DNA of 64,000 bases from Streptomyces pseudovenezuelae (GCF_029892565.1 NZ_JARXVH010000008.1:310001-374000); one strand, 5' to 3'. Numbered from the stretch's first letter, positions 33,751 through 42,621 are shown. Translations and numbers: made by a program. Notes: generated by a model from the sequence alone, not told the origin.

Positions 33751-34824
33751 TCAGGGGGCCTGGAGGTCGACGAGTTCGGCCAACTCGGCACGGTGGGCGC
33801 CGGCCGTGCCGTAGGCGATCGAATCGGCCTTGGCCCGCTTGAGGTAGAGGTGGACCGGGTGCTCCCACGTCATGCCGAGACCGCCGTGCAACTGCACCGC
33901 CTCCTCGGCCGCGTGGACCGCGACACGTGCCGCGTAGGCCTGCGCGACGGCGACCGCGACGTCGGTGTCCTCACCGGTGGCGAGGGCGTCGGCTGCATTG
34001 CGGGCGGCGGCGCGGAGGTTGACGACCTCCAGCCACAACTGGGCCAGCCGGTGCTTGAGCGCCTGGAAGCCGCCGACGGGCCGGTTGAACTGCTTGCGCT
34101 CCTTCAGGTAACGCACGGTCTCGGTCAAGGTCCAGTCGGAGAGCCCGAGTTGCTCGGAGGCGAGCAGCCCGGCACCGGCCCGCAGAGCACGCCGCACGGC
34201 CGGTCCGCCGTCACCGACGAGGCGGGCACGCGCCCCGTCGAAGGAGACGGTAGCGAGCGGCCGGGTGAGGTCCAGGGCGACCTGCGGTGTGACGGTGACC
34301 TCGGAGGCGTCCACCGCGTACAGCCCACCGTCCTCGCCCGGCACCAGCAGCACATCGGCGACGGCCGCGTCCGCGACCCCGGTCAACTCCCCGTACAGGA
34401 ACCCGTCTTCGAGTCGTACGGTCTTGAAGGAACCGCCCGGAGCGACGTTCAGGGCGACGGCGAGGGCGCCGATGCGCCGGCCGGAGGCGAGCTCGACGAG
34501 GAGGTCGTCGGCGTCGCAGGCGAGCAGGGCCTCGGTGGCGACGACGGCGCTCGTCAGGTAGGGCACGGGGGCGACCGCGCGCCCCAACTCCTCCAGGACC
34601 ACGGCGACTTCGCGGTGGGTGGCACCCTGGCCGCCCTTGTCCTCGGGCACCAGGAGACCGGCCAGGCCCATGCCGTCGGCGAGAGACTTCCACAGCGACA
34701 GGTCGTGCGGGGCGTCCGACTCGGTGCGGGTGATCACGCTCGCCGCGTCGCAGTGGTCGGTGAGCAGGTCGCGGACGGCGGAGCGGAGGGCCTCTTCCTC
34801 CTCCGAATAGAGCAGGTCAGTCAT
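33751..34824 (-). CDS. Acyl-CoA dehydrogenase family protein, short partner subunit
   Basis: 357-residue flavoprotein of the acyl-CoA dehydrogenase superfamily. N-terminal helical domain (LLYSEEEEALRSAVRDLL), middle beta domain with weakly conserved motifs, and C-terminal VQLHGGLGMTWEHPVHLYLKRAKAD. Its reduced middle domain and pairing with a ~390-residue homologue resemble the heterotetrameric acyl-CoA dehydrogenases of actinobacterial sterol/fatty acid breakdown, where two unlike subunits share FAD sites. ATG at 34824 overlaps the stop of its partner (ATGA). Substrate unknown. Confidence 0.88.
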   Translation of the reverse strand: MTDLLYSEEEEALRSAVRDLLTDHCDAASVITRTESDAPHDLSLWKSLADGMGLAGLLVPEDKGGQGATHREVAVVLEELGRAVAPVPYLTSAVVATEALLACDADDLLVELASGRRIGALAVALNVAPGGSFKTVRLEDGFLYGELTGVADAAVADVLLVPGEDGGLYAVDASEVTVTPQVALDLTRPLATVSFDGARARLVGDGGPAVRRALRAGAGLLASEQLGLSDWTLTETVRYLKERKQFNRPVGGFQALKHRLAQLWLEVVNLRAAARNAADALATGEDTDVAVAVAQAYAARVAVHAAEEAVQLHGGLGMTWEHPVHLYLKRAKADSIAYGTAGAHRAELAELVDLQAP

Positions 34825-36002
34825 CGGGCGAGGTCCTTCCATGCGACGTCCTTGTCGGTGCGCGGCTCGGCGGGCAGGCCCAGGACGCGTTCGGCGACGA
34901 TGTTCAGCAGGACCTCGCTGGTCCCGCCCTCGATGCTGTTGCCCTTGGAGCGGAGATAGCGGTAGCCGGCGTCCCGGCCGGTGAAGTCCACCAGCTCGGG
35001 GCGGCGCATGGTCCAGTCGTCGTACAACAGGCCCTCCTCGCCCCGGAGTTCCACCTCCAGGCCGCTGATCTCCTGGTTGAGGCGGGCGAAGGAGAGCTTC
35101 ATTCCGGAGCCCTCGTAGCCGGGCTGGCCGGCGACGAGCTGCTGGCGCAGGCGTTCGGCGGTGAGGCGGGCGACCTCGGACTCGACCCAGAGCCCCAGCA
35201 GCCGCTGGTGGAGGTCGGGGGTGCGCAGTTCGGGGCGTTCGCGCCAGGTCTTGGAGACCGGGCCGATCATGCCGCCCTCACGGGGCAGTCGCATGCCGCC
35301 GATGGCCACGCGCTCGTTGTTCAGCGTGGTCTGCGCGACCCGCCAGCCGTTGCCGACCTCGCCGAGGCGGCGGGAGTCGGGGATGCGGACGTTCGTGAGG
35401 AAGACCTCGTTGAACTCGGCCTCGCCGGTGATCTGGCGCAGCGGGCGGACCTCGACACCGGGGTCGGTCATGTCGCAGAGGAAGTACGTGATGCCGGCGT
35501 GCTTGGGCACCTCCGGGTCGGTGCGGGCGATGAGGATGGCCCAGCGGGCGAGATGGGCGCTGGACGTCCACACCTTCTGCCCGTTGACGACCCAGTCCTC
35601 GCCTTCACGCACGGCACGCGTACCGAGCGCGGCCAGGTCGGACCCGGCACCCGGCTCGCTGAAGAGCTGGCACCAGACCTCCTCCCCCACCCAAAGGGGC
35701 CGCAGAAAGCGCTGCTTCTGCTCCTCCGTGCCGTACTGGAGGATCGTCGGCGCGGCCATCCCGAGGCCGATGCCGATGCGCCGCGGGTCGTTGTCGGGAG
35801 CACCGGAGTCCGCCAACTCGGCGTCCACGACGGCCTGGAGGGAGCGCGGCACACCGAGTCCGCCGAGGCCCTCGGGGTAGTGCACCCAGGCGAGCCCGGC
35901 GTCGAAGCGGGCCTGGAGGAAGTCGAGCCGGTCGGTCGTGGCCGGCGGATACGCGGCCAGCAACTCGGCGGTGCGGCGCTTGAGTTCGGCTGCGTCGGTC
36001 AT
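34821..36002 (-). CDS. Acyl-CoA dehydrogenase family protein, long partner subunit
   Basis: 393-residue acyl-CoA dehydrogenase. FAD/substrate motifs are CQLFSEPGAGSDLAALGTRA and WVVNGQKVWTSSAH; the C-terminal segment SKGNSIEGGTSEVLLNIVAERVLGLP is typical of FadE-type subunits. It introduces the alpha-beta double bond into an acyl-CoA ester, likely as a complex with the downstream short subunit. Its start overlaps the stop of the quinone oxidoreductase gene, so all three genes form one transcript. Confidence 0.92.
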   Translation of the reverse strand: MTDAAELKRRTAELLAAYPPATTDRLDFLQARFDAGLAWVHYPEGLGGLGVPRSLQAVVDAELADSGAPDNDPRRIGIGLGMAAPTILQYGTEEQKQRFLRPLWVGEEVWCQLFSEPGAGSDLAALGTRAVREGEDWVVNGQKVWTSSAHLARWAILIARTDPEVPKHAGITYFLCDMTDPGVEVRPLRQITGEAEFNEVFLTNVRIPDSRRLGEVGNGWRVAQTTLNNERVAIGGMRLPREGGMIGPVSKTWRERPELRTPDLHQRLLGLWVESEVARLTAERLRQQLVAGQPGYEGSGMKLSFARLNQEISGLEVELRGEEGLLYDDWTMRRPELVDFTGRDAGYRYLRSKGNSIEGGTSEVLLNIVAERVLGLPAEPRTDKDVAWKDLAR

Positions 36003-36991
36003 GCGGCGGCTCCGTTCTCCTGGGATCCGGCCTCCAGCGAGGGGACGATGACCACCCGGCCCGTCGTGACACCGTCACCGACCCGCTGCACGGCGTCCGC
36101 GGCGCCCGCCATCGGCACCCGCTCGCTCACCAGCGGCTTGATGGCGCCGCGCGCGGCCAGGTCGGTGAGCTGCTCGTGGCAGCGCAGGATCAGCTTCGGG
36201 TTCTTGGTGGCGTACAGGCCCCAGTGCAGGCCGAGGATCGAGTAGTTCTTCACGAGGGCGTGGTTGAGCCCCGGGCTGGGGATGACCCCACTGGCGAAAC
36301 CGACGACCACGATCCGCCCCTCGAAGGCGACGACCTTGGTCGACTGCGTGTAGGCCTCGCCGCCGACCGGGTCGTAGACCACGTCCGCGCCCCGCCCGCC
36401 GGTGACCTCCTTGACCCGGGCGACGACGTCCTCGCTCCGCCGGTCGATGACGACGTCACAGCCCAACTCCCGCGCCACAGGCACCTTTTCGGCCCCGCCG
36501 ACGACCCCGATGACGGTGGCGCCCGCGGCCTTGCCGAGCTGGACGGCGGCGCTGCCGACCCCGCCGGCGGCGGCGTGCACGAGCAGCGTCTCACCGGCCT
36601 CCAGGGCGGCCCGGCGGTGCAGGCCGAACCAGCCGGTCTGGTAGCCGATGTGCAGCGCGGCGGCCTCGGCGTCGTCCAGCGAGTCCGGCGCGGGCAGCAG
36701 ACCGACGGCGTCGGCGACGGCGTACTCGGCGAAACCGCCGTACGGCAGCGCGGGGTTGGCGATCACGCGGCGCCCGTCCTCGGTCTCGCCGCAGATCTCC
36801 ACGCCCGGCGTGAACGGCAGCGGCGGGCGCACCTGGTACTGGCCCCGCGTCATCAGCACATCGGGGAAGTTGATGTTGGCGGCACGCACCTTCAGCAGCA
36901 CCTGGCCGTCGCCGGGCGTGGGCGTCTCCATGTCCTGGAGCCGCATCACCTCGCTCGGCTCGCCGTTCTCGTGCACTTGCCATGCCTGCAT
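35999..36991 (-). CDS. NADPH:quinone oxidoreductase, MDR family
   Basis: 330-residue medium-chain reductase without the structural zinc cysteines. GroES-like N-terminal half, then a Rossmann fold with VHAAAGGVGSAAVQLGKAAGA and a Tyr in the ADVVYDPVGG strand. It reduces quinones or enoyl compounds with NADPH. First gene of an operon with two acyl-CoA dehydrogenase genes, so it may act on the same acyl or ketone intermediates. A palindromic operator precedes it at 37042-37053. Confidence 0.9.
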   Translation of the reverse strand: MQAWQVHENGEPSEVMRLQDMETPTPGDGQVLLKVRAANINFPDVLMTRGQYQVRPPLPFTPGVEICGETEDGRRVIANPALPYGGFAEYAVADAVGLLPAPDSLDDAEAAALHIGYQTGWFGLHRRAALEAGETLLVHAAAGGVGSAAVQLGKAAGATVIGVVGGAEKVPVARELGCDVVIDRRSEDVVARVKEVTGGRGADVVYDPVGGEAYTQSTKVVAFEGRIVVVGFASGVIPSPGLNHALVKNYSILGLHWGLYATKNPKLILRCHEQLTDLAARGAIKPLVSERVPMAGAADAVQRVGDGVTTGRVVIVPSLEAGSQENGAAA

Positions 36992-37041
36992 GCGGTGCCT
37001 CCACGCGACTGCCTCGCCCGACGGGGTTCGAAACGCATACT

Positions 37042-37053
37042 AAGCGGTCGCTT
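37042..37053. promoter_or_regulatory. TetR-type palindrome AAGCGgtCGCTT upstream of the acyl-CoA dehydrogenase operon
   Basis: Five-base perfect arms with a two-base centre, embedded in ACTAAGCGgtCGCTTGCC. The form resembles operators of TetR regulators of fatty acid or CoA-ester catabolism. It is 51 bases upstream of the operon start. No regulator gene is adjacent. Confidence 0.55.
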
Positions 37054-37138
37054 GCCGACAGGGAACAGCCCTCACGGAACAGTCACGCGCGTCACGACCG
37101 CCTGCACCGTAGCGCCGCGCCCGTGCCCCCTCCAGGCA

Positions 37139-37729
37139 TCACGCCCGCTTGGGCCGCGCTCGTACGTGCATCCGCTCCCCCTGCGGCCCGAACAGGCTCA
37201 GGAACTCGACCGGCCCCTCCCCCGTCGACCCGAACCAGTGCGGCACCCGGGTGTCGAACTCGGCGGCCTCGCCCGCGCCCAGCACCACGTCGTGCTCGCC
37301 GAGCACCAGCCGCAGCCGCCCGGACAGCACGTACAGCCACTCGTAGCCCTCGTGCGTCCGCGCCTCCGGCTCCAGCTGCCGCTGCGGTTCGAGCACCTTG
37401 TACGCCTGGAGTCCGCCGGGCTGGCGGGTCAGCGGCCAGTGGGTGCGGCCGCCGTGCACGATCGGCTTGGCCCGCACCCGCGGATCGCCGGGCGCCGGTG
37501 CGCCGACCAGCTCGTCCAGCGGCACCTGATGGGCCCGGGCGATCGGCAGCAGCAGCTCCAGGCTGGGCTTGCGCAGCCCCGACTCCAGCCGCGAGAGCGT
37601 GCTCACCGAGATGCCGGTCGCCTCAGAGAGCCCGGCAAGCGTCGCACCCCGCTCCTTGCGGACCCGCCGCAGCCGCGGGCCGACCTCGGCAAGGACCTCG
37701 CTCGTGCCGTCGTCCGTGTCGTCACTCAT
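37139..37729 (-). CDS. XRE-family regulator with C-terminal cupin domain
   Basis: 196-residue regulator. Helix-turn-helix ~15-70 (RLRRVRKERGATLAGLSEATGISVSTLSRLES) and a cupin ~115-185 (HEGYEWLYVLSGRLRLVLG, then EFDTRVPHWFG). Such proteins repress neighbouring redox or amine-metabolism genes and sense small molecules through the cupin. ATG at 37729; a longer frame lacks a ribosome-binding site. It is divergent from a flavin reductase across 77 bases with a perfect palindrome, its probable operator. Confidence 0.92.
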   Translation of the reverse strand: MSDDTDDGTSEVLAEVGPRLRRVRKERGATLAGLSEATGISVSTLSRLESGLRKPSLELLLPIARAHQVPLDELVGAPAPGDPRVRAKPIVHGGRTHWPLTRQPGGLQAYKVLEPQRQLEPEARTHEGYEWLYVLSGRLRLVLGEHDVVLGAGEAAEFDTRVPHWFGSTGEGPVEFLSLFGPQGERMHVRARPKRA

Positions 37730-37748
37730 ACAGGTATTGCAGTTTCGG

Positions 37749-37760
37749 CAAACGCGTTTG
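37749..37760. promoter_or_regulatory. Perfect palindrome CAAACGCGTTTG between the XRE regulator and the flavoprotein
   Basis: Twelve-base perfect palindrome placed 19 bases from one start codon and 46 from the other. It suits binding by the XRE-cupin regulator to control both divergent genes. Confidence 0.6.
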
Positions 37761-37806
37761 TCAATCCCGTACGGTCGCGGGACTGTCGTCGTGGAGGTGG
37801 TCAACC

Positions 37807-38754
37807 ATGACCGACAGGAACGGGATCAGCGACAGGTACGAAGTGGTCGTCGTCGGCGGCGGAGCGGCCGGGCTCTCGGCCGGGCTGGTGCTGGGCCGGG
37901 CCCGGCGCCGCACCCTCGTCGTCGACGCGGGCGAACCGCGCAACGCGCCCGCCGCCCACATGCAGGGCTATCTGTCCCGGGACGGCATGTCCCCCGCGGA
38001 GTTCCTGGCGGTCGGCCGCGAGGAGATCACACGCTACGGCGTCGAGCTGCTCCGGGACCGCGCGGTGGACGTGACACGGGACGGGGACTTCGCCGTCACG
38101 CTGGCCGGCGGCCGGACCGTGCGGGCCCGCGCCCTCGTCGTCGCCACCGGCCTCAAGGACGAGCTGCCCGCCGTCCCGGGCCTCGCCGAGCGCTACGGCC
38201 GTGACGTGCTGCACTGCCCGTACTGCCACGGCTGGGAGGTGCGCGACCAGCCCTTCGGCGTGCTCGCGACCACCCCGATGAGCGTGCACCAGGCGCTGAT
38301 GGTGTCCCAGTGGTCGAAGGACGTGACCCTCTTCCTGCACGAGATCGCCGAGGACGCCCTCTCCGATGACGACCTGCGCAGGCTGGCCGCGGCCGGAGTC
38401 CAGGTGGTACAGGGCCCGGTCGCCGGTCTCGTCGTGACCGACGACCGGCTGACCGGGGTCCGGCTCGTGGATGGCACGGTCCACGACCGGTCGGTCCTGT
38501 TCACCGCCCCGCGCGCGATCCCGCAGACCGATCTGCCGGCCCGCCTGGGCGCCGAGATGGTCGAGACGCCGTTCGGCACGTACCCGGTGGTCGACGAGCG
38601 GGGCCTGACGACCGTGCCCGGGCTGTGGGCGGCGGGCAACGCGAGCGGATTCGCCGAGCAGGTGATCAATTCGGCCAGCCGCGGCTACCGGGCGGGCGCC
38701 GCGATCAACGGGGAGCTGCTCTTCGCGGACCTCGACGCGGCCGTCAAGGTGTAG
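37807..38754 (+). CDS. Thioredoxin-reductase-like FAD-dependent oxidoreductase
   Basis: 315-residue flavoprotein of the pyridine nucleotide-disulfide oxidoreductase class II. FAD motif VVGGGAAGLSAG, redox pair in HCPYCHGWE, and C-terminal GLWAAGNASGFAEQVINSASRGY binding FAD. The second nucleotide-binding region departs from the NADPH consensus (GVLATTPMSVHQ where a GGGdSA motif would be), so it may be a ferredoxin-dependent or oxidase-like form and not a true thioredoxin reductase. No thioredoxin gene is near. ATG at 37807 with GGAGG upstream; divergent from its likely regulator. Confidence 0.88.
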   Translation: MTDRNGISDRYEVVVVGGGAAGLSAGLVLGRARRRTLVVDAGEPRNAPAAHMQGYLSRDGMSPAEFLAVGREEITRYGVELLRDRAVDVTRDGDFAVTLAGGRTVRARALVVATGLKDELPAVPGLAERYGRDVLHCPYCHGWEVRDQPFGVLATTPMSVHQALMVSQWSKDVTLFLHEIAEDALSDDDLRRLAAAGVQVVQGPVAGLVVTDDRLTGVRLVDGTVHDRSVLFTAPRAIPQTDLPARLGAEMVETPFGTYPVVDERGLTTVPGLWAAGNASGFAEQVINSASRGYRAGAAINGELLFADLDAAVKV

Positions 38755-38797
38755 ACGTCCGGGTGTGGATCCGCCGCCTCCGTTGCACCATTGCTGC

Positions 38798-40336
38798 ATG
38801 CTGCTTGCCCGGCTGGCCCATGTGTCCCAGGAGGTCGCCGCCACCTCGGCGCGGTCCCGGAAGATCGCCTTGCTCGCGGAGTTGTTCCGGGACGCCGAGT
38901 CGGACGACGTGCCGATCGTGATCCCGTATCTGGCGGGACGGCTGCCGCAGGGGCGGCTCGGCGTCGGCTGGAAGGTGCTGAGCAACCAGGTCGCTCCGGC
39001 CGCTGAGCCCACCCTCACCGTCCGTGAGGTGGACGCCCGTCTCACCGAGCTGGGCAAGGTCGCGGGCGCCGGTTCGCAGGCCGAACGGGCCCGGCTGGTC
39101 GGTGAGTTGATGGGCGCGGCCACCGAGGAGGAACAGCGCTTCCTGTTCGGGCTGCTCACTGGGGAGGTCCGGCAGGGCGCCCTGGACGCGGTGGCGGTCG
39201 AGGGCCTTGCGCAGGCGACCGAGGCACCGTCTGCGGACGTGCGGCGGGCGGTGATGCTCGCCGGCTCCGTGCAACCGGTGGCCCAGGCCCTGCTCGCGGA
39301 CGGCCCCGCGTCCCTGGACCGCTTCCGCCTCACCGTCGGCCGCCCGGTCCAGCCGATGCTCGCGCACACCGCCGCCTCGGTGGCCGAGGCGGTCGAGAAG
39401 CTGGGCACGTGCGCGGTGGAGGAGAAACTGGACGGCATCCGCGTACAGGTGCACCGCGACGGCGACACCGTACGGATCTACACCCGCACCCTCGACGACA
39501 TCACCGACCGTCTGCCCGAAGTGACGGCTGCCGCACGGGAGTTGAGAGGCGAGCGGTTCATCCTGGACGGCGAGGTCATCGCCTTCGACGCGGACGGACG
39601 GCCGCGCTCCTTCCAGGAGACCGCAGGGCGCGTCGGCTCCCGCGTGGACGTGGCGACGGCCGCCCGCGAGGTCCCGGTCTCCCCCGTCTTCTTCGACGCC
39701 CTGTCGGTCGACGACCGGGACCTGCTCGACCTGCCGTTCGTCGAGCGGCACGCGGAGCTGGCCCGGCTGGTCCCGGAGCCGATGCGGGTGCGGCGCGCAC
39801 TGGTGTCCGGGCCCGAGGACACGGCCGCGGCGGAGGCCTTCCTCGCCGAGACCCTGGCGCGCGGGCACGAGGGGGTCGTGGCCAAGGCCCTCGACGCGCC
39901 CTACAGCGCCGGCCGGCGCGGTGCCTCCTGGCTGAAGGTCAAGCCCGTGCACACCCTCGACCTGGTCGTACTGGCCGCCGAGTGGGGCCACGGCCGCCGC
40001 ACCGGCAAGCTCTCCAACCTCCACCTCGGCGCCCGCAACCCGGACGGCACCTTCGCCATGCTCGGCAAGACCTTCAAGGGCATGACCGACGCGATGCTCA
40101 CCTGGCAGACCGAGCGCCTCCAGGAGCTGGCCGTCGAGGACAACGGCTGGTTGGTGACCGTACGCCCCGAACTCGTCGTCGAGATCGCCTACGACGGCCT
40201 GCAGAAGTCGACCCGCTATCCGGCCGGCGTCACCCTCCGCTTCGCCCGCGTGATCCGCTACCGCGAGGACAAGCGGCCGGAGGAGGCGGACACCGTGGAG
40301 ACCCTGCTGGCCGCGCACCCGGAGGTGAAGCCGTGA
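38798..40336 (+). CDS. ATP-dependent DNA ligase (LigB type)
   Basis: 512-residue ligase that seals nicked DNA through a ligase-AMP intermediate. N-terminal DNA-binding domain ~1-200; nucleotidyltransferase domain with the adenylated lysine in EEKLDGIRVQ, then FILDGEVIAFD and EGVVAKALDAPYSAGRR; OB-fold with LVVLAAEWGHGRRTGK. Length and order match actinobacterial LigB, an accessory to the NAD-dependent replicative ligase. ATG at 38798. It overlaps the following NUDIX gene by four bases, suggesting linked roles in DNA or nucleotide damage repair. Confidence 0.95.
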   Translation: MLLARLAHVSQEVAATSARSRKIALLAELFRDAESDDVPIVIPYLAGRLPQGRLGVGWKVLSNQVAPAAEPTLTVREVDARLTELGKVAGAGSQAERARLVGELMGAATEEEQRFLFGLLTGEVRQGALDAVAVEGLAQATEAPSADVRRAVMLAGSVQPVAQALLADGPASLDRFRLTVGRPVQPMLAHTAASVAEAVEKLGTCAVEEKLDGIRVQVHRDGDTVRIYTRTLDDITDRLPEVTAAARELRGERFILDGEVIAFDADGRPRSFQETAGRVGSRVDVATAAREVPVSPVFFDALSVDDRDLLDLPFVERHAELARLVPEPMRVRRALVSGPEDTAAAEAFLAETLARGHEGVVAKALDAPYSAGRRGASWLKVKPVHTLDLVVLAAEWGHGRRTGKLSNLHLGARNPDGTFAMLGKTFKGMTDAMLTWQTERLQELAVEDNGWLVTVRPELVVEIAYDGLQKSTRYPAGVTLRFARVIRYREDKRPEEADTVETLLAAHPEVKP

Positions 40337-40803
40337 CCGGGCCGAAGCACAGCGCGGGCCTGCTGCTGTACCGGCGCACCGGCCAGGGCCTGGAGGTGCT
40401 CCTCGGCCACATGGGCGGGCCCTTCTTCGCCAAGCGTGACGCCGGGGCGTGGTCCGTCCCGAAGGGCGAGTACGAGCCCGCGGAGGAGACCGCCTGGGAC
40501 GCCGCCCGCCGCGAGTTCCAGGAGGAGCTGGGGCTGGCGCCGCCCGACGGCGAGGCCGTGCCGCTCGGCGAGGTCCGGCAGACCAACGGCAAGATCGTCA
40601 CGGCCTGGGCGATCGAGGCCGACCTGGACCCCGCGACGATCGAGCCGGGCACGTTCCGGATGGAGTGGCCGCCGAAGTCGGGGCAGCTGCGGGAGTTCCC
40701 GGAGCTGGACCGCGTCGAGTGGTTCACGCCGGACCGGGCCCGAGCCGTGATCGTCAAGGCGCAGGCCGCGTTTCTCGACCGGCTGGCGGAGCACTCGGAC
40801 TGA
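40333..40803 (+). CDS. NUDIX hydrolase
   Basis: 156-residue MutT/NUDIX protein. The NUDIX box is read in KGEYEPAEETAWDAARREFQEELG, matching the Gly...Arg-Glu-x2-Glu-Glu metal-binding pattern. Substrates could be damaged NTPs, diadenosine polyphosphates or similar. The GTG at 40333 overlaps the ligase stop (GTGA), so translation is coupled. The PKGEYEP form and the N-terminal SAGLLLYRR strand are typical of an actinobacterial subgroup found beside ligB. Confidence 0.92.
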   Translation: MTGPKHSAGLLLYRRTGQGLEVLLGHMGGPFFAKRDAGAWSVPKGEYEPAEETAWDAARREFQEELGLAPPDGEAVPLGEVRQTNGKIVTAWAIEADLDPATIEPGTFRMEWPPKSGQLREFPELDRVEWFTPDRARAVIVKAQAAFLDRLAEHSD

Positions 40804-40877
40804 ACAGCGGCCTACGCGTTGCGGTGCCCGGCACCGCGCGGGAAGGTCGGAGCAAGCCCGCCCCCAGGAGGTCAGCC

Positions 40878-42263
40878 ATGCCCATCGCGACGGTCAATCC
40901 GGCGAACGGCGAGACGCTCAAGACGTACGAGGCCATGGGCGAGGAGGAGGTGGAGCGCCGGATCCGGCTCGCCGAGGCGACGTTCCGGACGTATCGCACG
41001 ACGACGTTCGCCGAACGCGCCCGCCTCCTGGTCCGGGCCGCCGAACTCCTCGAAGAGGACCAGGCGGACATCGGCGCGGTCATGACCACCGAGATGGGCA
41101 AGCCGGTCAAGCAGGCCCGCGCGGAGGCCGCGAAGTGCGCCAAGTCGATGCGCTGGTACGCCGAGCACGCGGAGGGGCTGCTGGCCGACGAGGAGCCCGC
41201 GGAGCACGACGTGAAGGACTCCGGAGGCTCCCGCGCCCTGGTCCGCTACCGGCCGCTGGGCCCGGTTCTCGCCGTCATGCCCTGGAACTTCCCGCTCTGG
41301 CAGGTGATCCGCTTCGCCGCACCCGCGCTGATGGCGGGCAACGTCGGCCTCCTCAAGCACGCCTCCAACGTCCCGCAGACCGCCCTGTACCTGGAGGACC
41401 TCTTCCACCGGGCGGGCTTCCCGGAGGGCTGCTTCCAGACCCTGCTCATCGGCTCCGGCGCGGTCGACGAGATCCTGCGCGACGAACGCGTCCGGGCGGC
41501 CACGCTCACCGGCAGCGAGCCCGCCGGGCGGGCCGTCGCCTCCACCGCCGGCGAGATGATCAAGAAGACGGTCCTCGAACTCGGCGGCAGCGACCCGTAC
41601 ATCGTCATGCCGTCCGCCGACATCGACCGGGCCGCGAAGATCGCGGTCACCGCGCGCGTGCAGAACAACGGGCAGTCGTGCATCGCCGCCAAGCGGTTCA
41701 TCGTGCACACGGACGTGTACGACGCGTTCGCCGAACGGTTCGTCGCCGGGATGAAGGCACTCACCGTCGGTGACCCCATGGACGAGGGCACGGACGTCGG
41801 ACCGCTCTCCAGCGAGCAGGGGCGGTCCGATCTGGAGGAGCTGGTCGACGACGCCAAGCGCAGCGGTGCGGCCGTGCTGTGCGGGGGTGAGCGGCCGGAC
41901 CGCGAGGGGTGGTGGTACCCGCCGACGGTCCTGGCCGGCATCGACCGCGAGATGCGCATCCACCGCGAGGAGGCGTTCGGTCCGGTCGCCACGCTGTACC
42001 GGGCCGACAGCCTGGAGGACGCCGTGCTGATCGCCAACGACACGCCGTTCGGGCTGAGTTCCAACGTGTGGACGCGCGACGACGCCGAGGTGGACCGCTT
42101 CGTACGGGATCTGGAGGCGGGCGGAATCTTCTTCAACGGCATGACCGCCTCCCATCCGGCGTTCCCGTTCGGCGGGGTGAAACGGTCCGGGTACGGGCGT
42201 GAGCTGTCCGGGCACGGAATCCGGGAGTTCTGCAACATCACGACGGTTTGGCACGGTGCGTGA
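40878..42263 (+). CDS. gabD: NADP-dependent succinate-semialdehyde dehydrogenase
   Basis: 461-residue aldehyde dehydrogenase. Motifs are VMPWNFPLWQV, the catalytic glutamate in VLELGGSDPYIV, the nucleophilic cysteine in NNGQSCIAAKRF, and AFPFGGVKRSGYGRE near the end. Best fit is the short (~460) succinate-semialdehyde dehydrogenase group, oxidising succinate semialdehyde to succinate at the end of GABA breakdown. No GABA aminotransferase is adjacent. ATG at 40878 with AGGAGGT upstream. Confidence 0.9.
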   Translation: MPIATVNPANGETLKTYEAMGEEEVERRIRLAEATFRTYRTTTFAERARLLVRAAELLEEDQADIGAVMTTEMGKPVKQARAEAAKCAKSMRWYAEHAEGLLADEEPAEHDVKDSGGSRALVRYRPLGPVLAVMPWNFPLWQVIRFAAPALMAGNVGLLKHASNVPQTALYLEDLFHRAGFPEGCFQTLLIGSGAVDEILRDERVRAATLTGSEPAGRAVASTAGEMIKKTVLELGGSDPYIVMPSADIDRAAKIAVTARVQNNGQSCIAAKRFIVHTDVYDAFAERFVAGMKALTVGDPMDEGTDVGPLSSEQGRSDLEELVDDAKRSGAAVLCGGERPDREGWWYPPTVLAGIDREMRIHREEAFGPVATLYRADSLEDAVLIANDTPFGLSSNVWTRDDAEVDRFVRDLEAGGIFFNGMTASHPAFPFGGVKRSGYGRELSGHGIREFCNITTVWHGA

Positions 42264-42275
42264 ACGCTGCGCGGC

Positions 42276-42281
42276 TACCAT
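42276..42281 (+). promoter_or_regulatory. -10 box TACCAT of a probable leaderless gene
   Basis: TACCAT ends seven bases before the GTG at 42288, and no Shine-Dalgarno lies between. Transcription would begin at or next to the start codon. Confidence 0.45.
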
Positions 42282-42287
42282 CCGTCT

Positions 42288-42524
42288 GTGAACCGCGAAG
42301 TGACTCTGCCTCTGATCGTCGACGACCGCGGGACCTTGCAGGTGGCTGCGGCGGATGTGAGCAAGCTGCTCCGCACGGTGGGCGGTCGGTGGCTGCACCT
42401 TGTCGAGGCCGGGGAGGAGGCTCTCGACGAAGACACGGTCGCTGCGTTGACGATCGAGCTCGCGAAGCTGGCCGACCGGATCGATGTGGCCTGCATTGCG
42501 CACAGCAGCGGGGGCGCGTCGTAG
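42288..42524 (+). CDS. Small conserved Streptomyces protein, DUF6213-like
   Basis: 78-residue soluble protein (LPLIVDDRGTLQVAAADVSKLLRTVGGRWLHLVEAG, then a helical end). I associate it with a small family found almost only in Streptomyces, possibly DUF6213, with no known function. GTG start at 42288 lacks a ribosome-binding site but follows a -10 box closely, so the mRNA may be leaderless. It lies between gabD and the rppA cluster. Confidence 0.75.
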   Translation: MNREVTLPLIVDDRGTLQVAAADVSKLLRTVGGRWLHLVEAGEEALDEDTVAALTIELAKLADRIDVACIAHSSGGAS

Positions 42525-42560
42525 GGGTGCCTGTGGTGTGCCGGGTGCCGGTTCGTCGCG

Positions 42561-42621
42561 GCTGGTCGCGCCCACGCGGCGGAGCCGCAAATTGATACAG
42601 CTCCGCGCCCCCAGAGGTCGG
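42561..42621 (+). repeat. Dispersed intergenic repeat, copy 1
   Basis: The segment 42561-42592 is identical over 32 bases to the reverse complement of 45651-45682, and similarity continues to about 42621 (aggtcgg). It contains the inner arms GCGGCGGAGCCGC. I recall very similar words in many Streptomyces intergenic regions, so this is probably a dispersed genus-specific repeat. Confidence 0.75.

Noticed and set aside
36982-37806. Upstream extension of the flavoprotein frame
   Set aside because: Stop-free only by chance; it overlaps the XRE regulator, lacks a ribosome-binding site and encodes low-complexity Pro/Ala/Arg sequence.
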